A DNA stretch of 31,257 bases from CAZERD01 sp964515405 (GTDB lineage: Bacteria; Campylobacterota_A; Desulfurellia; Desulfurellales; CAZERD01). The stretch covers positions 1 through 31,257 of the forward strand of contig CAZERD010000015.1 in NCBI GenBank assembly GCA_964515405.1, in the 5' to 3' direction. The notes under the pieces were generated by a model that worked only from the letters and a program-made list of their open reading frames with translations, had not been told where the DNA came from and searched no databases. Both the position numbers and the translations under genes were made by a program. How positions within the stretch are numbered: the stretch's first letter is position 1; the number at the start of each line of letters is the position of its first letter. Positions 1 through 7,680 of the stretch are shown in pieces.

Positions 1-2
1 GT

Positions 3-431
3 GCAAACCCAACACCTATGCCATGGCCCATATATACTCAGCTCGCCGAACACGTAATAGACGGTCAGGAAAACCCGCTCTCTGTTATATATCAATACAA
101 ACTCTACGAAGTACAGAAATATTTAACATTAACAAGACACGTTTATTCAGCTCTTGTATTCGTGGGGAGCAAAAAATTCTACGACTCCCTCCCACCAAAG
201 TACCAGAAACTGATGTATGAAGCCACAAAGGAAGCCTCCATATACGAGAGACGCATGAGCAGGGCAAAAGAAGCATACTACCTTGAACAGTTGAAGAAAA
301 AGGGAATGGTTATTGACGAACACCCCGATATAGAATCCTTCAAAGTAAAGGTAAGACCACTCAAAGCACGATTCAAAGGTATAGCAAGAAAGTATCTGGA
401 TGAAATACTAAAAGCCACAAAATCGCAGTGA
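3..431 (+). CDS. dctP: TRAP transporter substrate-binding protein DctP, C-terminal part
   Basis: This is the periplasmic binding protein of a tripartite ATP-independent periplasmic (TRAP) importer, which delivers an organic acid or similar solute to the DctQM membrane complex. The reading frame is open to the window edge, so the gene starts upstream and only about 142 residues are seen. The remnant begins A-N-P-T-P-M and then has V-I-D-G-Q-E-N-P-L, the segment typical of the DctP family around the ligand-binding second lobe, followed by Y-Q-Y-K-L-Y-E-V-Q-K-Y. The basic C-terminal helix (K-A-R-F-K-G-I-A-R-K-Y-L) also fits the family. Its stop overlaps the GTG start of dctQ by 4 bases, so the genes are translationally coupled. 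Substrate cannot be read from this fragment. The internal ATG at 18 lies inside the conserved motif and is not the start. Confidence 0.93.
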   Translation, partial: ANPTPMPWPIYTQLAEHVIDGQENPLSVIYQYKLYEVQKYLTLTRHVYSALVFVGSKKFYDSLPPKYQKLMYEATKEASIYERRMSRAKEAYYLEQLKKKGMVIDEHPDIESFKVKVRPLKARFKGIARKYLDEILKATKSQ

Positions 432-913
432 AAACAGCGTTTCATTATCTGTTGTTTCTGAGTGATGCAGTGAACGCCGGTACAAAGGTGTTCGTTGCAT
501 CACTACTCGTTGCCCTATCCATCTTACTAATAAGCGGTGTATTCTTCAGGTATGTACTCAATCACTCGCTGTATTGGTCAGGAGAAGTATCAAGATTCCT
601 GCTTGTGTACCTAACATTCTTTGGCTCAACTGTAGCTTACAAAGCTGGAGCGCACATAGGTATAGAAATCATAATGGAAAAACTTCATCCCAACCTTGAA
701 AAAGCTCTGAAAGTAATCATACATGCAACCTTTATGGGATTCTGGATTATGATACTTGCCGAAAGTTTAAAACTCCTTCCTCTGTTCTACATGCAGAAGA
801 CCGCCACCCTTGAGATACCCTACGCCTATCCCTTCATGTGTGTACCCATAGCATCAGGCATCTGGATACTCCACACCCTCTCCGAAACAATAAAAGCAAC
901 CCTCGGGGAGTAA
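428..913 (+). CDS. dctQ: TRAP transporter small membrane subunit DctQ
   Basis: This is the small permease subunit of the TRAP importer, which sits beside DctM in the inner membrane. The 161 residues form four hydrophobic segments: about 18-40, 53-70, 92-112 and 128-150. The segment Y-W-S-G-E-V-S-R-F-L-L-V-Y-L-T-F-F-G-S is the characteristic DctQ signature (W-x-E-E-x-x-R in many members; here W-S-G-E-V-S-R). The start is GTG at 428, inside the dctP stop (GTGA overlap), which fits translational coupling. One base separates its stop from dctM. Length and order (P-Q-M) are normal for the family. Confidence 0.93.
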   Translation: MKTAFHYLLFLSDAVNAGTKVFVASLLVALSILLISGVFFRYVLNHSLYWSGEVSRFLLVYLTFFGSTVAYKAGAHIGIEIIMEKLHPNLEKALKVIIHATFMGFWIMILAESLKLLPLFYMQKTATLEIPYAYPFMCVPIASGIWILHTLSETIKATLGE

Positions 914-914
914 C

Positions 915-2144
915 ATGTTCTACCTTCTCGGTCTTCTCTTCCTCCTTATACTGTTATCCTTTCCTATAGCCTTGGCAATCGGGCTATCAACAACCATGGC
1001 GTTTATAAAGTACCACATGCCGTTGTTCATGATAGCCAAAAGAATGTTTGACGGAGTTAATTCTTACATGCTCCTCGCCGTCCCTTTATTCATGCTTGCT
1101 GGGAGCCTTATGGATAACGGCGGTCTCTCAAAAAGGATAGTCAGGCTCGCCGACTCACTGGTAGGTCACTTCAGGGGCGGAATGGCCATATCAGCCATAC
1201 TTTCAACTATGCTTTTCGCAGGTGTAAGCGGCTCAGCAGCAGCAGATACAGCGGCCATAGGCTCAATGCTAATACCATCCATGAAAAGGCAGGGCTACGA
1301 CAAGAACTTTTCAGCCAGTGTTGTGGCAAGTGGCGGATCCATAGGGGTAATCATACCTCCCAGCATACCCATGATAATCTACGGGTTTATAACCGGTGTG
1401 TCCATAGGAAAACTGTTCATAGCAGGGATACTACCCGGAGTGTTGATAGGAGCATCCCTCTCCCTCATAGCATTTATACACCCGCGCGGCTCCCTGAAGT
1501 CAAACAAAACATTTAACCCCAAAGATGTATGGGAAGCCTTCAAGGGAGCAATATGGGCACTCGGTGTACCAATACTCGTTGTGGGGGGTATACTGGGAGG
1601 AATTTTTACGGCAACCGAGTCAGCAGCTGTGGCTGTTCTCTATTCATTCACAGCGGGCGTATTTATATACAAAGAGATAACACCTAAAAACTTTTTTAAA
1701 TCACTGGTGGACAGCACGGTAACGAGTTGCGTTATACTCTTGATAATATCTGTGGCAAGTGTATTCTCTTGGTTCCTATCCATGAACAACGTACAGGGAA
1801 TGCTTCAGAGCCTGTTCCTCTCCATAACACACAACAAAGTTTTGCTGTTGCTTATTGTAAACGTATTCCTTCTGATAATGGGCACATTCGTTGAAACAAC
1901 AGCTTCTCTAATACTGTTTGTCCCAGTGGTAGCACCTATTCTCGCGCACATTGGGATAAACCCTATAACCGCAGGTGTAATCATTGTAACAAACCTCGCC
2001 ATAGGAATGCTTACCCCACCCCTTGGTATATGCTTAATTGTATCGTCAGCCATAGCTGATACAAACATAGTGGATGCATCAAAAACCATTCTCCCATTTC
2101 TACTTATAATGATACTGGATCTGTTGATAATAGCTTTCATTTAA
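915..2144 (+). CDS. dctM: TRAP transporter large permease DctM
   Basis: This is the large 12-helix subunit that couples solute uptake to an ion gradient, usually Na+. Almost the whole 409-residue chain is hydrophobic. Recognisable family segments are the N-terminal L-L-S-F-P-I-A-L-A-I-G, the conserved G-V-S-G-S-A-A-A-D-T-A-A-I-G around residue 95-110, the I-I-P-P-S-I-P-M-I-I-Y-G loop near residue 145-157, and T-P-P-L-G-I-C-L near residue 365-372. Length is slightly below the usual 425-430, with no sign of truncation. It is the last gene of the TRAP operon; a 144-base gap follows before the flagellar genes. No clear intrinsic terminator is visible after it, so read-through into the flagellar operon is possible. 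Confidence 0.95.
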   Translation: MFYLLGLLFLLILLSFPIALAIGLSTTMAFIKYHMPLFMIAKRMFDGVNSYMLLAVPLFMLAGSLMDNGGLSKRIVRLADSLVGHFRGGMAISAILSTMLFAGVSGSAAADTAAIGSMLIPSMKRQGYDKNFSASVVASGGSIGVIIPPSIPMIIYGFITGVSIGKLFIAGILPGVLIGASLSLIAFIHPRGSLKSNKTFNPKDVWEAFKGAIWALGVPILVVGGILGGIFTATESAAVAVLYSFTAGVFIYKEITPKNFFKSLVDSTVTSCVILLIISVASVFSWFLSMNNVQGMLQSLFLSITHNKVLLLLIVNVFLLIMGTFVETTASLILFVPVVAPILAHIGINPITAGVIIVTNLAIGMLTPPLGICLIVSSAIADTNIVDASKTILPFLLIMILDLLIIAFI

Positions 2145-2168
2145 CAACAAAAGGCCAACTCTCAACAT

Positions 2169-2197
2169 TTGACATTGCTCTCATCACCTGATATTCT
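2169..2197 (+). promoter_or_regulatory. Likely sigma-70 promoter for the fliL flagellar operon
   Basis: A perfect -35 box TTGACA (2169-2174) is followed after a 17-base spacer by TATTCT (2192-2197, 4 of 6 consensus positions). This predicts a start near 2204 and a leader of about 85 bases before fliL. It lies in the only sizeable gap between dctM and fliL. Confidence 0.6.
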
Positions 2198-2233
2198 TCA
2201 CCATGGTAAGACTTTCAAGAATAGCCTTTAAGT

Positions 2234-2249
2234 AGCATGGAACCATGCT
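2234..2249. promoter_or_regulatory. Inverted repeat in the fliL leader
   Basis: AGCATGG-AA-CCATGCT is a perfect 7-bp inverted repeat with a 2-base centre. It lies about 30 bases downstream of the predicted transcription start and 40 bases before fliL. A 2-base loop is too tight for a good RNA hairpin and no T-run follows, so a DNA operator is more likely than a terminator. The binding protein is unknown. Confidence 0.35.
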
Positions 2250-2288
2250 TTGGCTTTACTTTTGAGAAAGTTTGTGGTATTCACGTGA

Positions 2289-2819
2289 ATGGGGGCAAAA
2301 ATGGCTAAAGAGGAAAAAAAGGAAGAAAAACCCAAATCAAAGAAAAAGCTGTTCATGATAGGCGGTGGGGCCGTTGGTTTAATAGTGGTGCTGTTGGCTC
2401 TCAAAATGTTCATGTTTGGTTCACACAAAACAATCCAAAAAAAAACAGAAACAAAAACAGTCCCCGTCCAAGCCACAGAAACTCCCCAATACGTTGAACC
2501 CAAAAATCTCGTAGCCGTTCCATTGAAACCCATAATAGTCAATCTTGCTGATCCAAGCGGAGAGAGATACCTAAAGGTAGACATAGTACTTGTTGAAGCT
2601 GGAAGCCACAAGAAAAAAAAGGAAGGTGAAGAAAATACTCTACAACAGGCCATTATAAGGAATACCATCATAGATATACTTTCATCAAAAACCTCAACAG
2701 AACTTCTGACCAACGAAGGCAAGCAGGCCCTGAGAAAGGAGCTAGTCAAAGCTATCAACAAAGCTCTCAACGCCAACATAGTCAGAAAAATATACTTTAC
2801 TTCCTTTATAATACAATGA
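2289..2819 (+). CDS. fliL: Flagellar basal body-associated protein FliL
   Basis: FliL is a single-pass inner-membrane protein with a periplasmic domain that associates with the stator units around the flagellar motor. The 176 residues have a charged Lys/Glu-rich cytoplasmic N-terminus (about 1-18), one membrane helix (about 19-40), a low-complexity linker, and a periplasmic domain with the family features: a P-L-K-P-I-I-V-N-L-A-D strand near residue 78-88, Y-L-K-V-D-I-V-L-V, then the R-N-T-I-I-D-I-L-S-S-K-T-S-T-E-L stretch. It ends V-R-K-I-Y-F-T-S-F-I-I-Q, the usual FliL C-terminus. The start is uncertain: ATG 2289 has no clear ribosome site, whereas ATG 2301 has a GGGGG stretch five bases upstream. 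The stop overlaps the next gene by 4 bases. Confidence 0.9.
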   Translation: MGAKMAKEEKKEEKPKSKKKLFMIGGGAVGLIVVLLALKMFMFGSHKTIQKKTETKTVPVQATETPQYVEPKNLVAVPLKPIIVNLADPSGERYLKVDIVLVEAGSHKKKKEGEENTLQQAIIRNTIIDILSSKTSTELLTNEGKQALRKELVKAINKALNANIVRKIYFTSFIIQ

Positions 2820-3088
2820 ATCTCGTTGAGGAAATAAAGAAATACGAGGATATTCCTCTAACCATAACATTTTCGCTCGCTTCCACGAGGGTGAAGCTTA
2901 GGGATGTACTAAGGTGGAAAACCGATGATATAATTGAAACCAAGAAAAATGCTGGAGAATATATAGACATAAAAATAAGCGGACAACCGTTCGGTAATGG
3001 GGAGGTTGTCGTAATAGACGAAAAATTCTCCATCAGGGTAGTAACCATATACACAAAAGAGGAGTTAATGAGCCTCAACGTAAAATGA
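2816..3088 (+). CDS. fliN: Flagellar motor switch protein FliN (short form)
   Basis: FliN forms part of the C-ring that sets rotation direction and helps dock export cargo. The 90 residues are little more than one SpoA (surface presentation of antigens) domain: D-I-P-L-T-I-T-F-S-L-A-S-T-R-V-K-L near the start, L-R-D-V-L-R-W, then a second half with Y-I-D-I-K-I-S-G, G-N-G-E-V-V-V-I-D-E-K-F-S-I-R-V. No N-terminal extension is present, as in other minimal FliN proteins. ATG 2816 lies in the fliL stop (ATGA overlap) and the gene overlaps fliO by 4 bases, so it is embedded in the operon. In most operons fliM sits between fliL and fliN; here it is absent. The protein is too short to be FliM, which has a CheC-like middle domain. 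Confidence 0.9.
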   Translation: MNLVEEIKKYEDIPLTITFSLASTRVKLRDVLRWKTDDIIETKKNAGEYIDIKISGQPFGNGEVVVIDEKFSIRVVTIYTKEELMSLNVK

Positions 3089-3414
3089 TTATACTCTTTC
3101 TTCTGCTCATTTTGCCGGGGACAGCTCTTGCTTCTCCATCAGTACCTAGCTACGGGGCGGAGCTGCTCAAGGGTATATCAGCTCTTATATTCATAGTGGC
3201 TTTTTTCATAGTTTCGGTGTACTTTCTCAAAAAACTAAAAATCCCATCACGTTTCAAAAGTGGCAATATAAGATTGATTGAAAGGCTTTACATAGATAAC
3301 AAACATTACATAGCTATTATTGAAGTTCACGGCAGGAAATTTATAATAGGAGTAGGAGACTCTGTCACACTTCTATCCGAAATGAAAGAAGGTAAGGATG
3401 AGAAAGACCATTAG
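3085..3414 (+). CDS. fliO: Flagellar export protein FliO
   Basis: FliO is a small membrane protein that helps assemble the FliP ring of the flagellar type III export gate. The 109-residue product has a cleavable-looking hydrophobic N-terminus (about 1-17, ending L-A-S), a second membrane helix at about 29-48 (I-S-A-L-I-F-I-V-A-F-F-I-V-S-V-Y-F), and a cytoplasmic domain with the FliO pattern I-R-L-I-E-R-L-Y-I-D-N-K-H-Y-I-A-I-I-E-V, then I-G-V-G-D-S-V-T-L-L. The position between fliN and fliP is diagnostic, because FliO sequences are poorly conserved. It overlaps fliN by 4 bases and fliP by 17 bases. Confidence 0.87.
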   Translation: MIILFLLLILPGTALASPSVPSYGAELLKGISALIFIVAFFIVSVYFLKKLKIPSRFKSGNIRLIERLYIDNKHYIAIIEVHGRKFIIGVGDSVTLLSEMKEGKDEKDH

Positions 3415-4159
3415 ATGGGCAATGGCTCTGATAGCTGGCGTGCTTATCCTCTACGGATACGCCCACGCAGCTTCAATTCCATCCCCATCTATCAGCATCA
3501 ATCTTGGCGCTACAAACAATCCTGTCCAAGTTGCCAACTCCATAAAGATACTGATACTCCTGACAGTCTTAGCCCTAGCCCCGTCAATACTTATAATGAT
3601 GACATCATTCACACGTATAATAATAGTACTCGCCATACTTCGTCAGGCACTAGGTACTCAACAAATGCCACCGAACCAGATACTCATAGGCATAGCTCTG
3701 TTTTTGACATTCTTCATAATGGCCCCCGTGTTTACCAAAATATACAACAACGCCTACAAACCACTCGTTAACAACAAAATAACGCTCCAAGAAGCATACA
3801 ACAGAGCACAAAAACCTCTAAAAAAGTTCATGCTTTCCCAAACCCGAGAATCGGATCTTGCTTTGTTCCTCAGGGTGGGTGGGTATAAAAATCCCAAAAA
3901 TCCAGAATCCCTATCACTTGGTATAGTTATCCCTGCATTCATAATAAGCGAGCTGAAAACAGCCTTTGAGATAGGCTTCATGATATACATACCTTTCCTC
4001 ATTATAGATATGGTTGTAGCAAGCGTGCTTATGAGCATGGGCATGATGATGATACCGCCCATTATGATATCACTACCGTTTAAATTGCTGCTGTTCGTAC
4101 TTGCAAATGGCTGGAATCTTGTTGTCTTAACATTATTCAAAAGTTATCATCTGGGGTGA
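3398..4159 (+). CDS. fliP: Flagellar type III export gate protein FliP
   Basis: FliP is the main pore-forming subunit of the flagellar export gate. The 253-residue protein has a signal peptide (about 1-25, ending A-H-A-A), as FliP commonly does, then four membrane segments. Signature stretches are M-M-T-S-F-T-R-I-I-I-V-L-A-I-L-R-Q-A-L-G-T (near residue 68-88, preceding the Q-M-P-P-N-Q-I-L-I-G helix) and A-F-I-I-S-E-L-K-T-A-F-E-I-G-F (near 178-192). The M-S-M-G-M-M-M-I-P-P turn follows. ATG 3398 overlaps the end of fliO by 17 bases and has AAGG upstream; this start gives a complete signal peptide. Length is normal. Confidence 0.97.
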   Translation: MRKTIRWAMALIAGVLILYGYAHAASIPSPSISINLGATNNPVQVANSIKILILLTVLALAPSILIMMTSFTRIIIVLAILRQALGTQQMPPNQILIGIALFLTFFIMAPVFTKIYNNAYKPLVNNKITLQEAYNRAQKPLKKFMLSQTRESDLALFLRVGGYKNPKNPESLSLGIVIPAFIISELKTAFEIGFMIYIPFLIIDMVVASVLMSMGMMMIPPIMISLPFKLLLFVLANGWNLVVLTLFKSYHLG

Positions 4160-4162
4160 TGT

Positions 4163-4432
4163 ATGGATATATCCACAGTAATAAGCATAGCCAAAAGCGC
4201 CACTGAAGTGGCACTGCTACTATCCATGCCGATATTGATAATAAGCCTCATAGCCGGGTTCATAGTGGCCATCTTTCAAGCAGTTACACAAATACAAGAG
4301 ATGACACTCACGTTTATACCAAAGATTATAGCTGTCGCTCTTGCTGTCATATTTCTTGCCCCGTGGATGACAAAACTCATAGTAAACTACACCATTCAAC
4401 TCTACAATTCTATCCCCGGCTTGTTGAAGTGA
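4163..4432 (+). CDS. fliQ: Flagellar type III export gate protein FliQ
   Basis: FliQ is a two-helix subunit packed around the FliP ring in the export gate. The 89 residues form two hydrophobic hairpin helices (about 17-40 and 52-75) joined by the conserved A-I-F-Q-A-V-T-Q-I-Q-E-M-T-L-T-F-I-P-K loop, which is diagnostic. The gene starts three bases after fliP, with GGGGTG just upstream, and its stop TGA shares one base with the fliR start. Length is exactly that of the family. Confidence 0.97.
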   Translation: MDISTVISIAKSATEVALLLSMPILIISLIAGFIVAIFQAVTQIQEMTLTFIPKIIAVALAVIFLAPWMTKLIVNYTIQLYNSIPGLLK

Positions 4433-5220
4433 TGCTTGAGCTTCTGAATCCACACCTTGTGTGGACAGTGCTCATACCCTTTATGTTCGTCCTCATAAGG
4501 GTCTCAACAATAATAATAGTGGCGCCTGTATTCTCTAGCGCCTACATACCACCTCAAGTCAAGATAGGCTTCGCTCTAATATTCTCATTGGCTATATACC
4601 CGTTCGTAAAACAATATGTACCAGTTGTGGGAATGAACAATCTGTGGGACCTTGCACTAATCAGTGCCGAAAACCTAATACTTGGTGTAATGATGGCCTT
4701 TACTATACAGTTCATATGGACAGGCATAGAGTACTCAGCAAACCTCATAGGATTCATGATGGGGTTCACTATAGCAAACGTCCTAAGCCCTGAACAGAAT
4801 ATACAGATATCCATATTAGCAGAATTCATGAGCATAGTCGCTATACTCGTATTCTTATCCATAAACGGGCACTATCTATTCATCAAAGCTATGGTAGACA
4901 GTTTTAAACTTGTCCCCATAGGGACATTTGCCATGCACAGAAGCATACTCAGCATTCTAAACCACCTCGTAATAGTCATGTTTGACTTATCCTTCAAAAT
5001 ACTTGCCCCCGCCGTGGTGGCTCTCATAATAACCAATGTGATCTTTGGGGTCCTCGCAAGAATAATGCCACAAATGAACGTCATGATAGTAGCATTCCCA
5101 CTCAGTATAGGTCTGGGGCTTTTTGCCTTCGCACTATCCCTCAATTTCTCAGCCGATGTAATGGTGAAATATTACGGATATGCTGTGCACTGGATATACT
5201 CAGTGCTAAAGGGGTTCTAG
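4432..5220 (+). CDS. fliR: Flagellar type III export gate protein FliR
   Basis: FliR caps the FliP5FliQ4FliR1 export gate. The chosen ATG at 4432 forms a TGATG junction with the fliQ stop and gives 262 residues, the usual length. A longer frame opens at 4363 but would run through fliQ and adds a non-hydrophobic, family-unlike N-terminus. The protein has several membrane helices, with V-A-P-V-F-S-S-A-Y-I-P-P-Q-V-K-I-G-F-A near residue 27-45 matching the FliR consensus, and later G-F-M-M-G-F-T-I-A-N-V-L-S-P. The C-terminal half has A-R-I-M-P-Q-M-N-V-M-I-V-A-F-P-L-S-I-G-L, another hallmark. Its stop abuts the flhB ATG directly. Confidence 0.96.
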   Translation: MLELLNPHLVWTVLIPFMFVLIRVSTIIIVAPVFSSAYIPPQVKIGFALIFSLAIYPFVKQYVPVVGMNNLWDLALISAENLILGVMMAFTIQFIWTGIEYSANLIGFMMGFTIANVLSPEQNIQISILAEFMSIVAILVFLSINGHYLFIKAMVDSFKLVPIGTFAMHRSILSILNHLVIVMFDLSFKILAPAVVALIITNVIFGVLARIMPQMNVMIVAFPLSIGLGLFAFALSLNFSADVMVKYYGYAVHWIYSVLKGF

Positions 5221-6285
5221 ATGCCAGAGAACGACGAGGAAAGAACCGAACAGGCGACACCCAAGCGTAGACAAGAAGCACGAGAAGAAGGAAGAGTAGC
5301 AAAATCTGTTGAACTAAACACCGTGTTTATACTTGTAACCGCCCTTGTGTTTTACTACTTCTTTTCCACATCATTTGCAGAAAACCTGATGAAGCTCTTC
5401 ACTCACTACATAGGCATAGCTCCCGGCTTTGAACTCACAACGAACAATTTCGTATGGCTCGTGAAGGATATAACATACAAAATGCTACACATCCTCGTAC
5501 CATTCTTTATACTCATGTTATTCATCTCCATACTGATCAACGTAATCCAAGTAGGATTCATGATAACACCAAAGGTCCTCGAGATAAAATTTGACAAAAT
5601 AAATCCCGTCAACGGATTCAAAAACATGTTTTCCTTGAAATCGTTTGGAGAACTTGTAAAATCCCTACTGAAGGTACTTGTAGTTTCATACATACTATAC
5701 ATATTCGTAAAGCATTCACTTCCACATTGGTTCGGTCTCATAGACACGCAAACCATCACCATAGCTGCAGCCTTAGGTAAAAGCACGTTCGCGATCGTAG
5801 GCTACATAACCATATTTCTGCTCCTCATGGCAATATTGGACTATCTACTACAAAAATACACCTTTGAAAAAAGCATAAGAATGAGCATAAAGGAAATAAA
5901 AGACGAACACAAACAGCTAGAAGGTGATCCCCTCATAAAGAGCAGGATAAGAAGACTTCAGATGGAACTCGCAAGAAAACGAATGATGGAAGGCGTGAAA
6001 ACCGCTGACGTGGTAATAACAAACCCTACACACTATGCAGTAGCCTTAAAGTATGACGAAGACACAATGCCAGCTCCCACCTGTGTGGCAAAGGGTATGA
6101 ACAAACTCGCTGAGAGGATAAAAAAAATAGCCATGGAACATGATGTAGCCATTGTTGAAAACCCTTCTCTCGCCAGAGAGCTGTATAAAAGGACGGACGT
6201 AGGTGAAATAATCCCCCGTGAGCTATATCAGGCTGTAGCCGAAGTGCTCGCCTATGTATACAACTTGAAAAACAGACATCCATGA
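5221..6285 (+). CDS. flhB: Flagellar type III export switch protein FlhB
   Basis: FlhB switches the export apparatus from rod/hook to filament substrates by self-cleavage. The 354-residue chain starts with the typical charged E-R-T-E-Q-A-T-P-K-R-R-Q-E-A-R-E-E-G, has four membrane segments between about 30 and 215, then the cytoplasmic linker M-S-I-K-E-I-K-D-E-H-K-Q-L-E-G-D-P and the cleavage motif N268-P269-T270-H271. All four motif residues are intact, so autocleavage between Asn and Pro is expected. It follows fliR with no gap. FlhA, the usual partner downstream, is not in this window; fliD follows instead. Length and domain order are normal. Confidence 0.97.
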   Translation: MPENDEERTEQATPKRRQEAREEGRVAKSVELNTVFILVTALVFYYFFSTSFAENLMKLFTHYIGIAPGFELTTNNFVWLVKDITYKMLHILVPFFILMLFISILINVIQVGFMITPKVLEIKFDKINPVNGFKNMFSLKSFGELVKSLLKVLVVSYILYIFVKHSLPHWFGLIDTQTITIAAALGKSTFAIVGYITIFLLLMAILDYLLQKYTFEKSIRMSIKEIKDEHKQLEGDPLIKSRIRRLQMELARKRMMEGVKTADVVITNPTHYAVALKYDEDTMPAPTCVAKGMNKLAERIKKIAMEHDVAIVENPSLARELYKRTDVGEIIPRELYQAVAEVLAYVYNLKNRHP

Positions 6286-6313
6286 TTAAGTTTTCCAGTG
6301 GAACATCCGATTA
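6286..6313 (+). promoter_or_regulatory. Likely sigma-28 (FliA) promoter for fliD-flaG-fliS
   Basis: TTAAGTTT (6286-6293) is followed after 12 bases by TCCGATTA (6306-6313). The known sigma-28 consensus is TAAAGTTT-N11-GCCGATAA, so the boxes match 7/8 and 6/8 with one extra spacer base. The predicted start is near 6320, just ahead of the fliD ribosome site. Late-class flagellar genes such as fliD and fliS are classic sigma-28 targets. Confidence 0.6.
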
Positions 6314-6335
6314 CCTGAGTTAGAAGGAGGTGGAT

Positions 6336-7667
6336 ATGCAGTTAGGCACCATTACGGACCTGGGATTAGGTAGTGGGATGGACCTAAATTCCCTCATAGA
6401 CAAGCTAATAGCGGTTGACAAACAACCTATCCTCATAGAGCAAGGGCGCAAGACACTTTTACAAACCTATTATGAAAACTTTTCCACGCTAGGCAAAAAA
6501 CTTTCAGCATTTCTTCAAGACGTCAATGGAATGATGAGTGACTTAAACATACTTCAAGCTACATCAAGCAACACAGACGCGGCAACTGTTTCGATCACAG
6601 GCACACCAAGATCTGGAGTCCACTCCCTTGACGTAACACAAATAGCCCAGGGACAAACATGGGTATCTACAAACGACTACGACTCTGAAGATGACACTGT
6701 GGCAACAGCACCGGGGACATTCTCATTTGAGGTAGGAAATACTGCTTACTCAATCAATGTGGATAGTTCCACCACACTGAGCGACTTTGCAAACGAGATA
6801 AACAACTCCGGTTCAGGATTACAAGCAAGCATAGTATACGACGGCACAGGGTATAAGGTGGTACTAAAAACACCAACCGGCACAGCCAATAACCTAACCA
6901 TAACCACAAATGATACAAGTTTAGACTTTGGTACAGCACCCGTCGTGGACTCACAGGACGCCGAGCTAACACTGGACGGGGTAAGTATAACATCAGGTAC
7001 AAACACACTTGAAGGCTATCTCCCCGGCGTCAAAATAGATCTAAAAGGTCCAGGTGCGTCCACTCTCTATATAAACATGGATACATCTAAACTCGAAAAG
7101 GATATGGAAAACATCGTGAAAGACTACAACGATGTAATAGACTATATAAATAAGAATTCTTCCTACGACACTGAAAAAAATGTTGGAGACGCCTTCTTTG
7201 GAAGTGTAGCAGCGGAATCTGTGGAAAATTCTCTGAAGAGCGCCTTCCTGAACGCCTTCAAGAACTCAGGAAGTGTAAAGTACTTAAGCGACCTCGGAAT
7301 TACCTTTACTGACTCCGGCAAGATGGAGTTTGATAAAACAACGTTTGAACAGGCCGTAAATAATAACCTACAGGATGTTAAATCTTTTCTTGAGGGAAGC
7401 AATGGGTTGCTAACCAATCTCCAAAACTCACTCCTAAATGCCACCTCTCCAAATGGGCCCATAAGCATGAAGGAACAACAACTGCAAAACGAGATGGATA
7501 ACATAACAAAACAAATAGCCGAAATGAACAAACAAATAGAGCAAGAACGTGTAATGATGACAATGATGTTTGCCCAGATGGACAGGTATATAGGGGTGCT
7601 GAAGAATCAAAGCAACTACATGACCCAGATATTTAACAGCTTGAATAACAGCAGTAAAAACAAATGA
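6336..7667 (+). CDS. fliD: Flagellar filament cap protein FliD
   Basis: FliD (hook-associated protein 2) caps the growing filament and folds flagellin subunits as they emerge. ATG 6336 is chosen because a strong ribosome site (AAGGAGGTG, 6324-6332) precedes it by five bases; a GTG at 6330 in the same frame lies inside that site. This gives 443 residues, in the lower part of the family range. The N-terminus has the family pattern G-L-G-S-G-M-D-L-N-S-L-I-D-K-L. The middle is Thr/Ser/Asn-rich and beta-like, with T-Q-I-A-Q-G-Q-T-W near residue 107-115. The C-terminus is a heptad-rich coiled coil (about 385-440) ending in Y-M-T-Q-I-F-N-S-L-N, as in other FliD proteins. flaG and fliS follow in the same direction. 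Confidence 0.95.
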   Translation: MQLGTITDLGLGSGMDLNSLIDKLIAVDKQPILIEQGRKTLLQTYYENFSTLGKKLSAFLQDVNGMMSDLNILQATSSNTDAATVSITGTPRSGVHSLDVTQIAQGQTWVSTNDYDSEDDTVATAPGTFSFEVGNTAYSINVDSSTTLSDFANEINNSGSGLQASIVYDGTGYKVVLKTPTGTANNLTITTNDTSLDFGTAPVVDSQDAELTLDGVSITSGTNTLEGYLPGVKIDLKGPGASTLYINMDTSKLEKDMENIVKDYNDVIDYINKNSSYDTEKNVGDAFFGSVAAESVENSLKSAFLNAFKNSGSVKYLSDLGITFTDSGKMEFDKTTFEQAVNNNLQDVKSFLEGSNGLLTNLQNSLLNATSPNGPISMKEQQLQNEMDNITKQIAEMNKQIEQERVMMTMMFAQMDRYIGVLKNQSNYMTQIFNSLNNSSKNK

Positions 7668-7680
7668 GCGAGGCGGAATC

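Noticed and set aside
2228..2779. A 183-codon frame antisense to fliL
   Set aside because: It is a mirror of the FliL coding sequence with no family match and no promoter.
4363..4431. Longer N-terminus for FliR
   Set aside because: It would run through the end of fliQ in another frame, and the added residues do not fit FliR; the TGATG junction at 4430-4434 is the natural start.
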